Both the position numbers and the translations under genes were made by a program. Under the pieces are notes generated by a model. The model had not been told where the DNA came from. It saw nothing but the letters and a program-made list of their open reading frames with translations, and did not search any database. DNA of 64,000 bases, taken from the NCBI GenBank assembly GCA_032622095.1, contig CP136063.1, forward strand, positions 11,451,814-11,515,813. The letters run 5' to 3'. This DNA is from Siphonodentalium dalli (Eukaryota; Mollusca; Scaphopoda; Gadilida; Siphonodentaliidae). Every line of letters begins with the position of its first letter. Position 1 is the first letter of the stretch. Below are positions 1 through 12,011 of the stretch, piece after piece.

Positions 1-565
1 TTGATCAATAACCAGTGTATACTGATTAGGTTTTCATGATGTTATTGGTATGTTGTTTTTGAGGGCATTGTTCCGTCTCTGAGAAAGAGTACAACATATT
101 GAATAGTCACGAATTAAAGTGACAACAACAAGTGAAGTTGATAAAGATTTCATGAACACTGAATGATTTGAAATGTATTGATGTTTGTATAAGATGTTGT
201 TTATGATTATTGATGTTGAATTGTATGTATCACCATGTATGACGTATTGTAGTCAGGTGCGTAATTCCATATGTATTTTTCAGTATGGTACGTGTATAAT
301 TGTTTAGAACTTAACTGAGTTATGATGAGGGTGAAATAGAACACCTTAACGGAAATAGTCGATAGAATAGAAAATTGATGTTAGGTAAAGCAGTTTATTT
401 AGAAGTTGGAGTTGACCGAGCATTACACTATGGTAGTTGGATACTGGAAGGGAAGTCATGAACCCTGACAGTGGAACGAAGACATTTGATATCTTCATAT
501 GAAATTAATCAACGAAACCGAGTAATTAACGGTGGAGTTGTTAGTTTACTTAACTAATTAAACTC
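1..565. other. Unassigned left edge
   Basis: No long reading frame or recognisable gene is visible. The stretch runs up to a purine tract that precedes a candidate LTR, so it may be the 3' internal end of an LTR retrotransposon, but no gag, pol or integrase residues can be read in it. Confidence 0.3.
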
Positions 566-1089
566 GAAAAAAAGGGAGGTGTGTACCATAGTCGAATGGT
601 GGGGGTTAATATTTGCCTGGAAGTCTGTGTAGAGTAGGTTAATAGAACCAATTACCAACTGATCAATAAGTGTGTGGGGCCACTGCTTTACTGGTTCAGA
701 AGTATAGCGAATCATATGTTTGGTAACAGATCAATGTCACGTGGAAACCCCTTCACTGGTCTGAGAGAATAGCGAATAAGAAGTTACTAGCCTGGAATTG
801 GCTGTGAGTATATCGTATCAGAGACCAGTCATGTGACTTGGGGAGAAAGTTGGAATAAAATAGTATGTTTGCTTTTGGTCGTAGCTTTTCGATTGTAGTT
901 CTCTAAGTGACCGAGTGGCCCCGCGACAGACTTCAGGCATGTTCTCAACTGCTAGCCTTTTAAAAGTTGTTGTGGTAAATATATATCCATGCATTCTTGA
1001 TGTTACAATAAAAGATTGTGTATCTACAAAACTGTGTCTGGACCTGTGTTCCCAACGTGGAGAGACGATCTATGGCCGATTATAGGACA
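566..1089 (+). mobile_element. Candidate 3' LTR with polypurine tract
   Basis: A purine tract (566-581, GAAAAAAAGGGAGGTG) lies directly before a TG dinucleotide at 582, the arrangement of a polypurine tract abutting a 3' LTR. About 425 bases on, at 1007-1013, is AATAAAAG, followed by a GT-rich segment as in LTR R/U5 regions. A CA end can be placed near 1089, where the next repeat begins. The partner 5' LTR is outside the window, so the call rests on layout only and the 3' border is uncertain. Confidence 0.4.
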
Positions 1090-1245
1090 TTTAATATCCG
1101 AAATAAAATCAATATTAATTGATAGAAGTTTTTTCCGGACAGGGGTCTTCAGTTCATATCTATTATTTTACACCCCCGCAACTATTTAAAAAAAAATATT
1201 TAAAGAGATAATCCATCTTTAATAAAAAAAAAAAGATACTAGTAC
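1080..1245 (+). repeat. Half copy of the foldback repeat family
   Basis: This segment carries the arm sequence TCCGGACAGGGGTCTTC and the AAAGAGATAATCC tail seen in the units at 1975-4930, in the same orientation as their right arms. No left arm or internal segment precedes it, so it is a truncated copy. Confidence 0.6.
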
Positions 1246-1974
1246 CTTAAAACATCGGTTTTCATGTGTCGTTATCGTCATTATTCAGTTTATTCACAAC
1301 CCAAACAAAATTACAATAGATATTAATGTACATACACTATAATATTTTAATTAACATTGTGGATGTAACCAGAATGTAGATGAACAGGTGATTAGAATAC
1401 TAGTTAATCAGTCCGGTATCAGACGAAAACAATGTCTATACTAATAAAACCAGTACAGGATCGGAGTATGATCGGACAACCCATTTGACTTGTGTTTATT
1501 ACTTATGTTGCAGATGCAGCATGGAACTGATTAGGAGTAAAACTGAAAAATTCAACAATGGAGGAAATTTAGTGTTTGGATAGATGCATTGTATTGCCAA
1601 TCAAACACAATTATGTACGATCTATCGTGCAATTATATATATCGAATACAATTTAGCAAAACGTAGTGAGTAGAGATCCACCTTGCATGGTGAAACGCAA
1701 TGGGTTAATTGGTACAGTCGATACATTGTGTGGAAACTCGGCGGGCAAAATGGCTAGCTATGGCATAGTAATTATGACGACCAATTGTCTCTAAACTCCA
1801 GCATAATAAGATGACACACTAGTACTAGAGGCCAGGATTTTGCGACTATTCACTCTGTATTAGAAACATTCTGCCATGCCCCGGCCCAAACAATTGGCGA
1901 CTCGGTGATCCCGTGGCCCATATAATACGCATGTCCGGCTAGCCAAAATCATCATGACGCCCAGATAATTCATT
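1246..1974. other. Gene-free stretch
   Basis: AT-rich sequence with no sustained reading frame on either strand and no repeat that I could match elsewhere in the window. Confidence 0.4.
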
Positions 1975-2545
1975 CTTCAGTTCATATTTATATTTATTTC
2001 ATACTCACGCAACTATTTCATATTTGTTATTTAAAATTAAAGATATGAACTGAAGACCCCTGTCCGGAAAGGCTTCTATCATGATTTTATTTCGAATATT
2101 TTATTGGGACACTTTATTTGTCTATTTTTAGACCATACCATTTGGGTGATACCATATAGCGATATAGAGCATTAGGCTGTTCCTACGACAACGTACCGGA
2201 CGTCTAATATACCAGACTGATTGGTTGTATTGTTTTATAGTTATATAGTTTTATAGTTATAAGCGATAATGGGTAAAATTAACGTTTATTTGTGACAAAA
2301 TTACACAATAAAATCTGTTAACAGTAACCAATATTGTTCGTTAGCTAAACATAAACATCTTTTTGACCAGGAAATATTCGAAATAAAATTAATATTAATC
2401 GATTTAAGCATTTCCGGACATGATTCTTCGATTCAGATCTATGTTATACCCCGGTAACTATATAATACATGTTTATAAAGAGATAATCCACCTTTAAAGA
2501 GATAATCCATCTTTAAAGAGATAATCTACCTTTAAAGATATTTTT
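1975..2545. mobile_element. Foldback/MITE unit with about 100-bp inverted arms
   Basis: The left arm (about 2040-2110, GAACTGAAGACCCCTGTCC) is the imperfect reverse complement of the right arm (about 2375-2480, TTTCCGGACATGATTCTTC). About 250 bp of internal sequence separates them and recurs in the other units (GATACCATATAGCGATATAG; CGTTTATTTGTGACAAAATT). There is no coding capacity. The right end runs into 19-bp AAAGAGATAATCCACCTTT repeats. Confidence 0.65.
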
Positions 2546-2860
2546 TAGAACAGACCACTCAGGCGATACCAGACTGCGATAGAAATAATTAAACTGTTCC
2601 CATAGCTACGTTTCAAATGTCCCAGATTGATTGTTTTCTTGTATTCCATATTTATAAGCCGTGAGTCTAATTATCGTTTATTTGTGACTCTTTGGGAAGA
2701 GTAACCACTGTTGTTCGTTAGTTAAGCAACCACACCTTTTTAGACCAGACATTTTTTGAAATATACTCAATGTTAACCAATACAAGCATTTCCGGACAGG
2801 AGTCTTCGATTCATATCTAATAGTTTATAGCACGTTTGCAAAGATATAATCCATCTTTGA
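2546..2860. mobile_element. Partial foldback unit, left arm missing
   Basis: The internal block (GAACAGACCACTCAGGCGAT onward) and the right arm (TTTCCGGACAGGAGTCTTCG) follow directly after the previous unit, with no left arm between. This indicates head-to-tail growth or recombination between units. Confidence 0.6.
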
Positions 2861-3804
2861 TCAGCATGAGCATAAACAAATCATGTCAAAAGTTTTATTT
2901 GTTTTTTCCAATATTGAGGAAAAATGTTGTAAGGGGATTCTCAAACCAGGCTATTAAATTGATTTTGCATTATGGAACGCGAGTTCATATACCGTGACCA
3001 ACTACAAGATACCGAAGAACAGTATTATTATATTCATCACGTGCCACACGTGGCGAAGAATTTTCGGCATATTTACGTCTCAACCTCCATTAAAATGGGG
3101 AAAAACAAGAACTTTACACTAAACAAACATAAGCACCGGGCGTCATTAAATTACCGTCAAATTCACTTTCCAGTTTGTATTGTACGTTTGGTACTGACCC
3201 CGTTAACCGAATGCGTATGGTTGGAGAAGTGTTCAGAGTCCGTTGCGAATACGTTGAGGAATGACCTATATTAACGACTGCCCAACCATGATATCGCTCA
3301 TTTTGAGAAAAGTATATGTATTAAAATGCACGAACAAAACAGTGTAAAAGAACGGCAGAGAAATGTAATGCAGAATAGTTGAATGCTACTTGAACACATT
3401 ATAGTCAAAACAGTCAAACATGGCCACATACATATACAAACAAATTGTTGTGTTTATAATCTTGAATCTTGCCTGTAATTACTTGATATAATGTACATAT
3501 ACTCTCCTATGATGGAGGTCAATAAACAAATCTTTCGTGTAATTGGTTTCGTCGCGGGAAAATGTATACACAATTCACATTTGATAATTTATTTTGTGAT
3601 CATTAACTGTCCAGAGTCGGCGGGGGTGCATTATGCCTGTAATTGATAGTTCAATTCCGGTCGCAGACTGGGACGGATCGTTGGAGTGCAGTTACATGCA
3701 GTATACCTTATATTTGGGTCTTTAGTTTTATAAGCAGTTGATTCCTTTTTTACAGTTTTTGTATTATCGTTCATTTCCAATCCATATCATTCTAATTTGC
3801 CATT
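2861..3804. other. Gene-free stretch
   Basis: It contains one 100-codon frame (2972-3274, plus) with no recognisable domain, repeat or exon signal, which I do not accept as a gene. The rest is AT-rich and featureless until the next foldback unit. Confidence 0.35.
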
Positions 3805-4345
3805 AAAGTTGGATTATCTCTTTAAAAATGGATTATCTCTTTAAATAATTTTTTTTAAATAGTTGCGTGGGTATAAAATAATAGATATGAACTGAAGACC
3901 TATGTCTGGAAAAGCTTCTATCAATTAATATTGATTTTATTTCGAATATTAAATCGGGCCCATTTATGTTACTATTTTTAGAACCGACCATTCGGATGAG
4001 ACCGTATTGCGATATGTAGCACTGGTCTGTTCCCACGGCTACGCAACGAATGTCAAATGTCACAGATCGGTTGTTTATATTGTTTTGTTCCACAGATATA
4101 AGCGATAATGAGTATAATTAACGTTTATTTGTGACAAAATTGCACAATATAATTTCTGGTCTCTGTTAACAGTAATCACTATTGTTCGTTAGCTGAAGAA
4201 ACACACTTTTTTAGACCAGAAAATATTCGAAATAAAATTAATATTAATCAATAGAAGCATTTCCGGACAGGAGTCTTCGATTCAAATCTAATATTTTATA
4301 CCCCGGTAACTATATAATACATGTTTACAAAGAGATAATCCACCT
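3805..4345. mobile_element. Complete foldback unit
   Basis: The left arm (about 3820-3960) contains GGATTATCTCTTTA and GAACTGAAGACC. The internal block (3960-4210) contains ATTGCGATATGTAGCACTGG. The right arm (4210-4345) contains CATTTCCGGACAGGAGTCTT and TTTATACCCCGG. The arms are inverted relative to each other over more than 100 bp. This is one of the cleaner complete copies. Confidence 0.65.
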
Positions 4346-4930
4346 TTAAATAACCAATTTGAAATAGTTGCGTGTGTATAAAATAATAAATATGAACTGA
4401 AGACCTCTGTCCGGAAAGGCTTCTAACAATTAATATTGATTTTATTTCAAATATTTTATTGGGACACTTTATTTCTCTATTTTTAGAACAGACCATTCGG
4501 GTGATACCATATAGCGATATAGTGCATTATGCTGTTCCTATGGCTACATACCGAACGTCAAATGTCACATATTGATTGATTGTATTGTTGTATTTCATAG
4601 TTGTGAGCGACAATGAGTCTAATTAACGTTTATTTGTGACAAAAATACACAATACAATTTCTGGTCACTGATAACAGTAACCGCTATTGTTCGTTATCGA
4701 GACAACCACACCTTTTTAGACCAGAAAATATTCGAAATAAATCAATATTAATCGATAGAAGCATTTCGGGACAGGAGTCTTCTATTCATATCTAATAGTT
4801 TATACCCCGGTAACTATATAATACATGTTTACAAAGAGATAATCCGCTTTAAAGAGATAATCCACCTTTAAAGAGATAATCCGCCTTTAAAGAGATAATC
4901 CTCCTTTAAAGAGATAATCATCCTTTAACG
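4346..4930. mobile_element. Complete foldback unit ending in 19-bp tandem repeats
   Basis: It has the same order of left arm, internal block and right arm as the unit directly to its left, which it abuts head to tail. The right end is drawn out into about five 19-bp copies of AAAGAGATAATCCNCCTTT at 4834-4927. The repeat number differs between units, so the terminus is unstable. Confidence 0.65.
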
Positions 4931-5129
4931 TACATGTACGTGATGTCGGTGGAACAAAATGTGCGATGAGGAGCGAAATTCCAAAGCAAAGTCAGTGTCA
5001 AAATGTTTATTCCATTTTTTATTTGGCATAGCAATTAGATAACTATATGTTGCAGCTGATTTTGCAACTTTGTTTCATATCAGAGGATACCCTTAAAACG
5101 ACTGTGGCAGAACCAAACAATTACCATAG

Positions 5130-5560
5130 TTTGTGCAAACACTTGATCGAGCACAACATTGTGTGGTGAATTGTATGGCAAATGACCACACAACTGGTGT
5201 GTGAGTTGCAGCGCACACATTTTGTTCTTTGTATGTACACATACAGTGTGTGATAAACAATGCACAACATTGTGTGGTAACAAGTGCACAGTTTATGTGT
5301 GGTGTCTCTCCTACACATTTGTGTAGTTCATGCACACCAGATAAATTTGTGTACACAATATTGCTGGGCAAGATGACAGAATCATGTGTTTTCATTAAAT
5401 GCGTACACCATTATGTGGTCGATGTAAATAGCTTTGTTCTGTAAATACACCTAGTTATTTTCGGCATAGGTGCACATTTGTACGTAACACATCTACGCAA
5501 AACTGTTCATTTTGTGGACTATACATTTCTTGGTGAACGTATTCAATACTGTGTGCAATA
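5130..5560. repeat. Array of short CACA/TGTG dyads
   Basis: Short palindromic words such as CACAACATTGTGTGG, CACACATTTTGTTC and GTGTACACAATA recur every 20-40 bases on alternating strands. Overlapping frames exist on both strands here, but they merely read the same CACA/TGTG words and match no protein I recognise. The neighbouring stretch to 5700 continues in weaker form. Confidence 0.5.
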
Positions 5561-5699
5561 TAACCACAGTTATGTTTGCATCATGCCGACAGAAGTATGT
5601 ACAGTTAAATTAAACAGTAAACTGTTTGTTCAGTGGAAAATCATATTGTTTTATGTTTGCTATATATAAGCTAGAAACATACAATTAGTTTATTAAGTG

Positions 5700-6809
5700 G
5701 AGACCGTCAAACACCAGACTCCATGCATCGGCAGCCCATGCCACTCTATACACGTGGTGTTGAAGTGAGGTATAATGCGTATCCGACCGTAATGTCCAAA
5801 TCCGAACATTTAGTGGTCGCTAACATAAACACCGAAAAACCTCGGCTCGAGGCTGTCAAAATGCGTCACATTTGACCCCACTAAACAACTGATGGAGATA
5901 CAATCATCACGTCGGGAACGAAAACGATTCGGACATTTCCGGGAAAGGTCGGCGATAATCCCTGACGACGGACTTCACTAAAACCTAAACCACCGACTGC
6001 GACAGATCAATTTATGTGAGTAGTATGTGAGTATTATGTGAGTATGTTTAATTGATTTAGTCCATACGCTAGGTGCAGTTTGAAATGGGTTTGTTCAACC
6101 GACTTGTTTAGACTTTTTGTTGGTTGTTGGGGACCACAATGCGGTCAGTCAGGGTGGATGTGAACTCTGAAAGTGATGCAATTTTGTTTTAATCTATATT
6201 TTTCAAATGTTTCCAGGTGAAAATGATCATAAACTGAAAAATTGAACGTGCGAGGTCCATTTAGGACGTATCGCTTATTATACTGACCATTTGAATTTGA
6301 GCAATAAAGGTGTCCTTTGACGAGGTCGCAAAACAACGTTGTAACATTTTTGGCCACACTAAAACTTCAAATGTGTTAAATGTAAGTCGCGGCCGAATTC
6401 GGCTTCAAATGAAAGATGAAACCGGGTGTTATGTCGTGTTTCCCGTTGTTATAAGGTATTGTAAAACGATAGATGACGGCGAGTCGATGGGCGGCCATTT
6501 TGTTTACTTCAATTTGATCATCAAATCAGCTTGGAGCCAACGATTTGGTACTATGTGGAACCTATGATCTACTAGTTCTACAAAGTTATACTGGCCCTAC
6601 AGGCATATAGTACCAGTCTGTTTGGTACCGAGGGGCCTACTGGTACTATGGAGTGCGCACATAAATTGATATATCTAAGAGTACAGGAGAGTAACGGCAG
6701 TGAACTCGGTCGAAAACAGCATTAACAAGATATATCCAGGCTATTGTGGACCCGAGAAGACTACAAACTGGAACGTATATTCGTTGCCATCGCATTATAT
6801 AAAAAAATA
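5700..6809. other. Gene-free stretch with one dispersed-repeat fragment
   Basis: No supported gene. Bases 6070-6200 (GGGGACCACAATGCGGTCAG, GGGTGGATGTGAACTCTGAA) are a diverged copy of the repeat found more completely at 6810-6985 and, inverted, at 46430-46590. Confidence 0.4.
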
Positions 6810-6985
6810 TTCGAAATAAAATCTATAGTCCAGACGCCAGGAATTTTTTTTTAGATTATGTTCAACCGGCCACCAAGAAAATTTCCGCCTATTGCCTGTT
6901 GTGGGGAACTACATTGTGGTTGATGTAAGGGTGGATGTAATTTCTGAAAGTATTGCATTTTTTTTTCACCCACTGACCAACGCGC
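6810..6985 (+). repeat. Dispersed repeat, copy 1
   Basis: The words AGTCCAGACGCCA, ACCAAGAAAATTTCC, CCTGTTGTGGGGAACTAC and GGGTGGATGTAATTTCTGAA reappear in reverse complement at 46430-46590. The family is not recognised. Confidence 0.55.
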
Positions 6986-7861
6986 GAAGCGCGTTCAGTG
7001 AGTGTACTATTATCGTAGGACTCATGCGTTTCTGCTGAATTGAAATAGTGCTTATGCGTTTCTGCTGAGCTGCACTGACGTTTGATCGCAAAATAAAATT
7101 ATAACCATTATCAAAGCACACGTTTGGATAACACCACATAAACAGTTTCATATTATGATGTTGAGCTCTTTTCGTCAATAAAATTATAGTTATAATTGAT
7201 AAAACTAAATTGTACTGCTAAAGTAATTCTACCAATTGGGTAACTAGATTCAGGTTGAGCTAGAACTTGAGAAATTTTTAATTTCAACCAATTGAAATGC
7301 CGCTGGAATTGGAAAGGGTTAAGGTTGTGGGGCAACGCAAATGACGTCATCGAAAACAAGGCGACTCAAAATGAGTCAAAAATCGTACACAGTACATGTC
7401 TCGCTTCGTCTCGGAATCGTGATTTAAATTCATTCATTTTGACTGTTACTGTGTCCTAAGATATTAGCAACTTGTGGAATGTGCTTAGGAAGGATTGTTT
7501 TGATATCTAATAAGTGGGATTTACCTCCCAAAAAGGTGAGTTTCAGGCCTGCATTTGTTGTCAATCTGTATTATCTGATTCTGACAGCGCTCGTCTGCAA
7601 CTGCAATTGGCAGAATTCGCGTGTTTGACTAAACGTATTCTCCACTCGATTCTCGAGTCAAAATGCACAATAATCGGTCAAATTCTTTCAATAATTCTAT
7701 CTAAATACATCTTAGCTATTATTCGGATCAGATCTCCCCGTCGAGAAAGCGATATGTTGACCAAAACGACACTTGAGAAAGTTGTTTACATTTTGAGCGC
7801 ACACTGCCTGCGGCACAGTACACGCTCGATTTTTATCATGGAAACAAATCAATTTCTTCCA
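6986..7861. other. Gene-free stretch
   Basis: Several short frames occur, the longest 119 codons at 7514-7873, without a recognisable domain or splice context. I see no supportable gene here. Confidence 0.35.
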
Positions 7862-8365
7862 TCTAAAAGATAATTACGTGCTGGACCCTGTCATTTTAGG
7901 AATATATAAGTATTCCACGCAGACATACCTCATTCTCAGCTTAAAATTTTGAAAAATAACAGTTTTATCGACATAAATCGATTTGAATGGGAAAATCCCG
8001 TGTTAAAATTTATCATTGAAAAAAAATAATTTCTTGCCTCTAAAAAATAATTACGTGCTGTACCCTGTCATTTTAGGAATATATAGGTATTCCACGCTGA
8101 CACACCAAGTCTCAGCTTAAAATTTTAAAAAATAAGAGTTTTATCGACATAAATCGATTTGAATAGCAAATCCCATGTTAAAATTTATCATCGAAAAAAA
8201 ATAATTTCTTCCATCTAAAAAATAATTACGTGCTGTACCCTGTCATTTTAGGAATATATAAGTATTCCACACAGACACACCAAGTCTCAGCTTAAAATTT
8301 TGAAAAATAAGAATTTTATCGACATAAATCAATTTTAATGGCAGATCCCATGTTAAATAATAAAT
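7862..8365 (+). repeat. Three-copy tandem repeat, about 176 bp
   Basis: AATTACGTGCTG occurs at 7872, 8049 and 8224, giving periods of 177 and 175. Each copy continues with CCCTGTCATTTTAGGAATAT, a shared middle (TTTTATCGACATAAATC) and a CCCATGTTAAA-like end. The third copy is truncated near 8365. Confidence 0.85.
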
Positions 8366-8429
8366 TTTAGGGCCCTGCGAATGTTTTCTGAGCTGTTCCA
8401 TATTGGCCAACAGAGTCCATATTTGACAG

Positions 8430-9300
8430 GTTCTACCTGATAATTGTGCGACAGTACAGTCGCGTTACTTTATACGTCAACATTGGTCATTATCACCCGA
8501 CAAATTTATTTTGGTCTATCGTATCAACCCCCATGTAGCCTGACTAAGTGTCAACATTGGTCTTTATTGCTCCACTAATTTTTATCGTCTCATCGGTATG
8601 AATTCCATATCCAATTATCCACATATAACCAACCGAACCTCTAATCCCGGTCCAATTTTTTTTTTTTTCATCGCTATAGTCAAGTTACGTAATATTTTAT
8701 CACGTGATAATTCTACTTATATGTCTATGGTATTACTATAGTATACGGTTTACGTATATCAATTGCTATTCCTTTCTATATAATCCTGGTGCCATCTATA
8801 GAGTAAGAGATAATTTCAGACCCCCCACCCCCCCAATTTTATATCATTGCCGCTACAGTACAGTCGCGATGCATCACATGGCAACATTGATCGCTATCGC
8901 TCTACTAATTTATGTCAGTTCATCGTTCCCCTTTTTCTCCGAGTCTATTTAACCAACCCAACATCTAAACCCGGCCTAGCTTATTTTCATCGGTATACCG
9001 TAGTTGTGTTACATACATATTTTTATCATTTGATTCCAATTTGCATTGTACCACTATAGAAGTCCATAAATGACTATTCTGGCACTATATAGAGATAACG
9101 AAGATTATTACAACCCCCCCCCATTTTATAGCCTTGTTGCAACAGTAGAGTTGAGATGCATGATATGTCAACATTGGTCGTTATCGCTCTACAAATTTAT
9201 ATCTGTTCAACCCTTACTTTTTTAGTTCCCTGTATCGCCCACTCCTCCCTCAATTTATTTATTCATTTGTATTATAGTCTCGTTACGTACATATTTTATC
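8430..9300 (+). repeat. Degenerate tandem repeats, about 300-420 bp
   Basis: Three to four diverged copies share, in order, ACAGTACAGTCGCG, GTCAACATTGGTC, ATCGCTCTAC.AATTTAT, a TTCATCG...TATAGTC block and GTTACGTA.ATATTTTATC. Copies begin near 8448, 8855 and 9137. No coding capacity. Confidence 0.6.
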
Positions 9301-9479
9301 TCTTGTAACTTTTGCTTCAACATGCCGAGTTCTGCTGCAGACGATACAAAACTGACAACATTTCGAAATGTAAGCAGGCTTCAAACTCATCTTATCCAAG
9401 AAACTTGTGTATAAGGTGTACTCGCATTTGTTGCGTTAAAAACCAAAGGTCCCAAGTCAAGGTCCAAAATCCCCAACAC

Positions 9480-9800
9480 ACTGATGTGAGGTTTAATGAT
9501 AACTCACATCTACATAACCTAACCAATATAAGGATGTGAGGTGTAATGATAACTCCATCCACATACAGTAATGTCCAAAGTAATTGACCACTTAACCACA
9601 GCAGAATTATGGGTAATTTTTCAGGATTTTAAATCCTGAAAAATTACCAATAATTCTGCTCTGGTTAAGTGGTCAATTACTTTGGGCATTACTGTAACCA
9701 ATATAAGGATGTGAGGTTTAATGATAACTCTATCCACATAATCAATATACGGGTGTGATGTTTAATGAGAACGCCATCCACATAACTAATAACTATGTGT
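9480..9800 (+). repeat. Tandem repeat of about 46 bp interrupted by a MITE
   Basis: The unit reads roughly GATGTGAGGTTTAATGATAA then CTCCATCCACATAACCAATA, four to five times. The array is split by the palindromic element at 9566-9694; the uninterrupted units show what the target looked like before insertion. Confidence 0.75.
9566..9694. mobile_element. Palindromic TA-flanked MITE (129 bp)
   Basis: Nearly its whole length is an inverted repeat, from CAGTAATGTCCAAAGTAATT to the matching AATTACTTTGGGCATTACTG end, with a central TTTAAA-type axis. It is flanked by TA on both sides (9564-9565 and 9695-9696). Neighbouring repeat units carry the empty site ACATAACC with a single TA. TA duplication and CAGT ends fit a Tc1/mariner-type non-autonomous element. 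Related copies lie at 18874 and 36262. Confidence 0.85.
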
Positions 9801-10129
9801 GAAAATTAAATAAAAAAATTAAATTCCATGATGGCGTCCAATATGGACTATCTAATTCTGCTCCAAAAACATGTATATTCAATATATGGATGTTTATTGG
9901 ATGGGGGGGGGACCGATTATTTCAATGATATTTTAATTCACTGGGATACAAAACCCGACCTACGGGAGCACGCTTCGCGCACGACTGTATCTTAAGCATA
10001 TGTGCATCTTTAATAAGCCAACAATTGGAATCCCAACAGAGAAGACTGGCGTAGGTCCCTTGCGCATAGACATCGTTGATGATCTCTATGGGAAACCAAC
10101 TTGACATTTAATAGACAATTTCGATTAAC

Positions 10130-10620
10130 TGCAATAACTTAAGGAATCTCTAATTGAGCTCAAGCCCAATAAGAATATTCCTTCAGTTATTGTGCTTAAG
10201 CGCAGTTAGAGATACCTTATTGCGCTTAAGCACAATGTGATATTCCTGTGCAATAAGGAATATTCTTATTGCGCTTAAGTGTAATAAGACATTCCTTATT
10301 ACACGTAAGCGAAATTACAGCAATATTGCACTTAAGCGCAATTAATATCTCTCATTAGATCACCCTTGTGCAAATAGTAGAATAATCCTATATTTGTTCC
10401 ACCCATTGTACCATGGAGATGGACTACACCACCTGAATTATAGGGAGTTTATGTACTATATATAATATATTCCTTATTAAGAGATTCCTTATTGTGTTTT
10501 ATTATATAAGCGCAATTTGTAAATTCCATTATTGCGCTTAAGCACAGTTAAATATATCCTTATTGCGCTTAAGCACAATAGAGATTCCCTTATTGTGCTT
10601 AAGCACAATTAGCTCTTCTT
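10130..10620. repeat. Degenerate GCGCTTAAGCACAAT repeat field
   Basis: Many diverged copies of the near-palindrome TTGCGCTTAAGCACAA, linked by ATAAGGAATATTCCTTATT segments, occur on both strands. The spacing is irregular (about 25-60 bp). A non-repetitive break lies at about 10360-10460. Confidence 0.7.
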
Positions 10621-10944
10621 GCGATTAATTAAAAAAAAAATTCTAATTGTATTGTAACTATTGTTTTGTCCTTTAATATTTCCCATACATCATGTACACA
10701 TATATTATGCTAGAATGGTACTATTATTACTAATACCACTCGTAGTAGTTAATACCACCTTACTGTCAATATCCTATCATGGTTAGTTTCAAATCATAAC
10801 GTTAATTGTTATTACTATGTGTGTACTGTACATGTACATCAGTCATCAATTAATAATATTTGGCTATTTTGCATGCGAAGTGGAAGACCCTCCAATAGCT
10901 TATTAATACCACTCGGGACAGTGGGTGTTTTTCCTCAATTAATT
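10621..10944. other. Gene-free stretch
   Basis: AT-rich sequence with short runs of ATTACTA-like words. I see nothing else in it. Confidence 0.4.
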
Positions 10945-11700
10945 GAATTTCTTGTTATTCATGGTTTTTGATTGAATAAAGCTTAAAATAACCATAAACT
11001 GATATTTCAAACTACAGATGACACTTTATGTCATATTGGCATTATTTCCCTTTAAAATGTTAGGAATAGAGATATTATTTCACACCGCCACACAAGATTT
11101 TGGAAATAAATACTATTTTCGAAAAAAAAATATTTAAGTGCGTTTTTTGGGCAAATATTTGCTTTCGTTTCAATTTATTTCTGAAACTGATAGCACACAG
11201 CTTGTAATTTCGCTAGTTAAATCCGAATGTTAAAGCGTAATAATTTTCTACGACAAACTGGGAAGTCAAATTGCCAGAAAAAACTCTGGATAATGCCTTG
11301 AATGACTATTTTATGTAAAAAATATACCCCCCCCCCTAAAATTAGAAAATTGTAATTTTTGGCAGTTTTGACCATAAGACGCTTGGTATGTAATATCACA
11401 ATGGAAATACACCAGTATCCAATCTTACCGTTGTCACAATGTCAACGGAGGGTCAAATTAGTACCGAGTTGTAACTTTAAGCTAAACCTAGTGATTGCAT
11501 ATAAATATTCAAGACGGCATCCATCATTCAATAAGTGAAATCAGACCATACGGATGTGATCATATTATATTTAGTTGTAGGACATAAAGCTCAAGTTTGA
11601 ACCACTTCTGAATGTCTAAAAGTTTTGTAAGGTGATATAATCCTGAGTTGTAAGAATTTACATTCACAACAAGCACTGAAATGGCAATATAATCATTTTG
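10945..11700 (+). repeat. Dispersed repeat of about 750 bp, copy 1
   Basis: It matches the reverse complement of 45670-46430 along its length. Shared words include ATTCATGGTTTTTGATTGAA, GCTTTCGTTTCAATTTATTT, CACAGCTTGTAAT and AAATATTCAAGACGGC against its diverged partner. The two copies lie 35 kb apart in opposite orientation. No protein or family is recognised; it could be a long non-autonomous transposon. Confidence 0.65.
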
Positions 11701-12011
11701 TTTTTTGACAAAAAATTTAATTTTTCGCCACTAAGTAAAATAACATGTGCAAATAGTAATTGGTACGAAAAAAAACTAGTTGGGTATGCTATAAACTTTT
11801 CTCATCGCTCACTTCTCCGTCACTCGTACAGTTATTGTCACACATTTATTGATCGCAGCCACATGCATCGGTGCATTGAACATCCTCTTTCCTACAACGG
11901 CAACGTCATGTACTGCAATCGGACTTGCACTTGCATATGTTGAGTTCGAGAACGACAGCCGGAGCTGGAGCGAGTGACATCATCTCCGGAACAAGGTGCC
12001 CATTATAATTA
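11701..12011. other. Gene-free stretch
   Basis: Includes one 81-codon frame with no recognisable content. No repeat match was noticed. Confidence 0.35.

Noticed and set aside
2972-3274. A 100-codon plus-strand frame
   Set aside because: No domain, no repeat match, no splice or promoter context, and flanked by repeat elements; chance length for AT-rich DNA.
5080-5444. Overlapping frames on both strands rich in His, Cys and Thr
   Set aside because: They only translate the CACA/TGTG dyad array in different phases.
7514-7873. A 119-codon plus-strand frame
   Set aside because: The protein resembles nothing I recognise and the frame runs into the 176-bp tandem repeat; not enough to call a gene.
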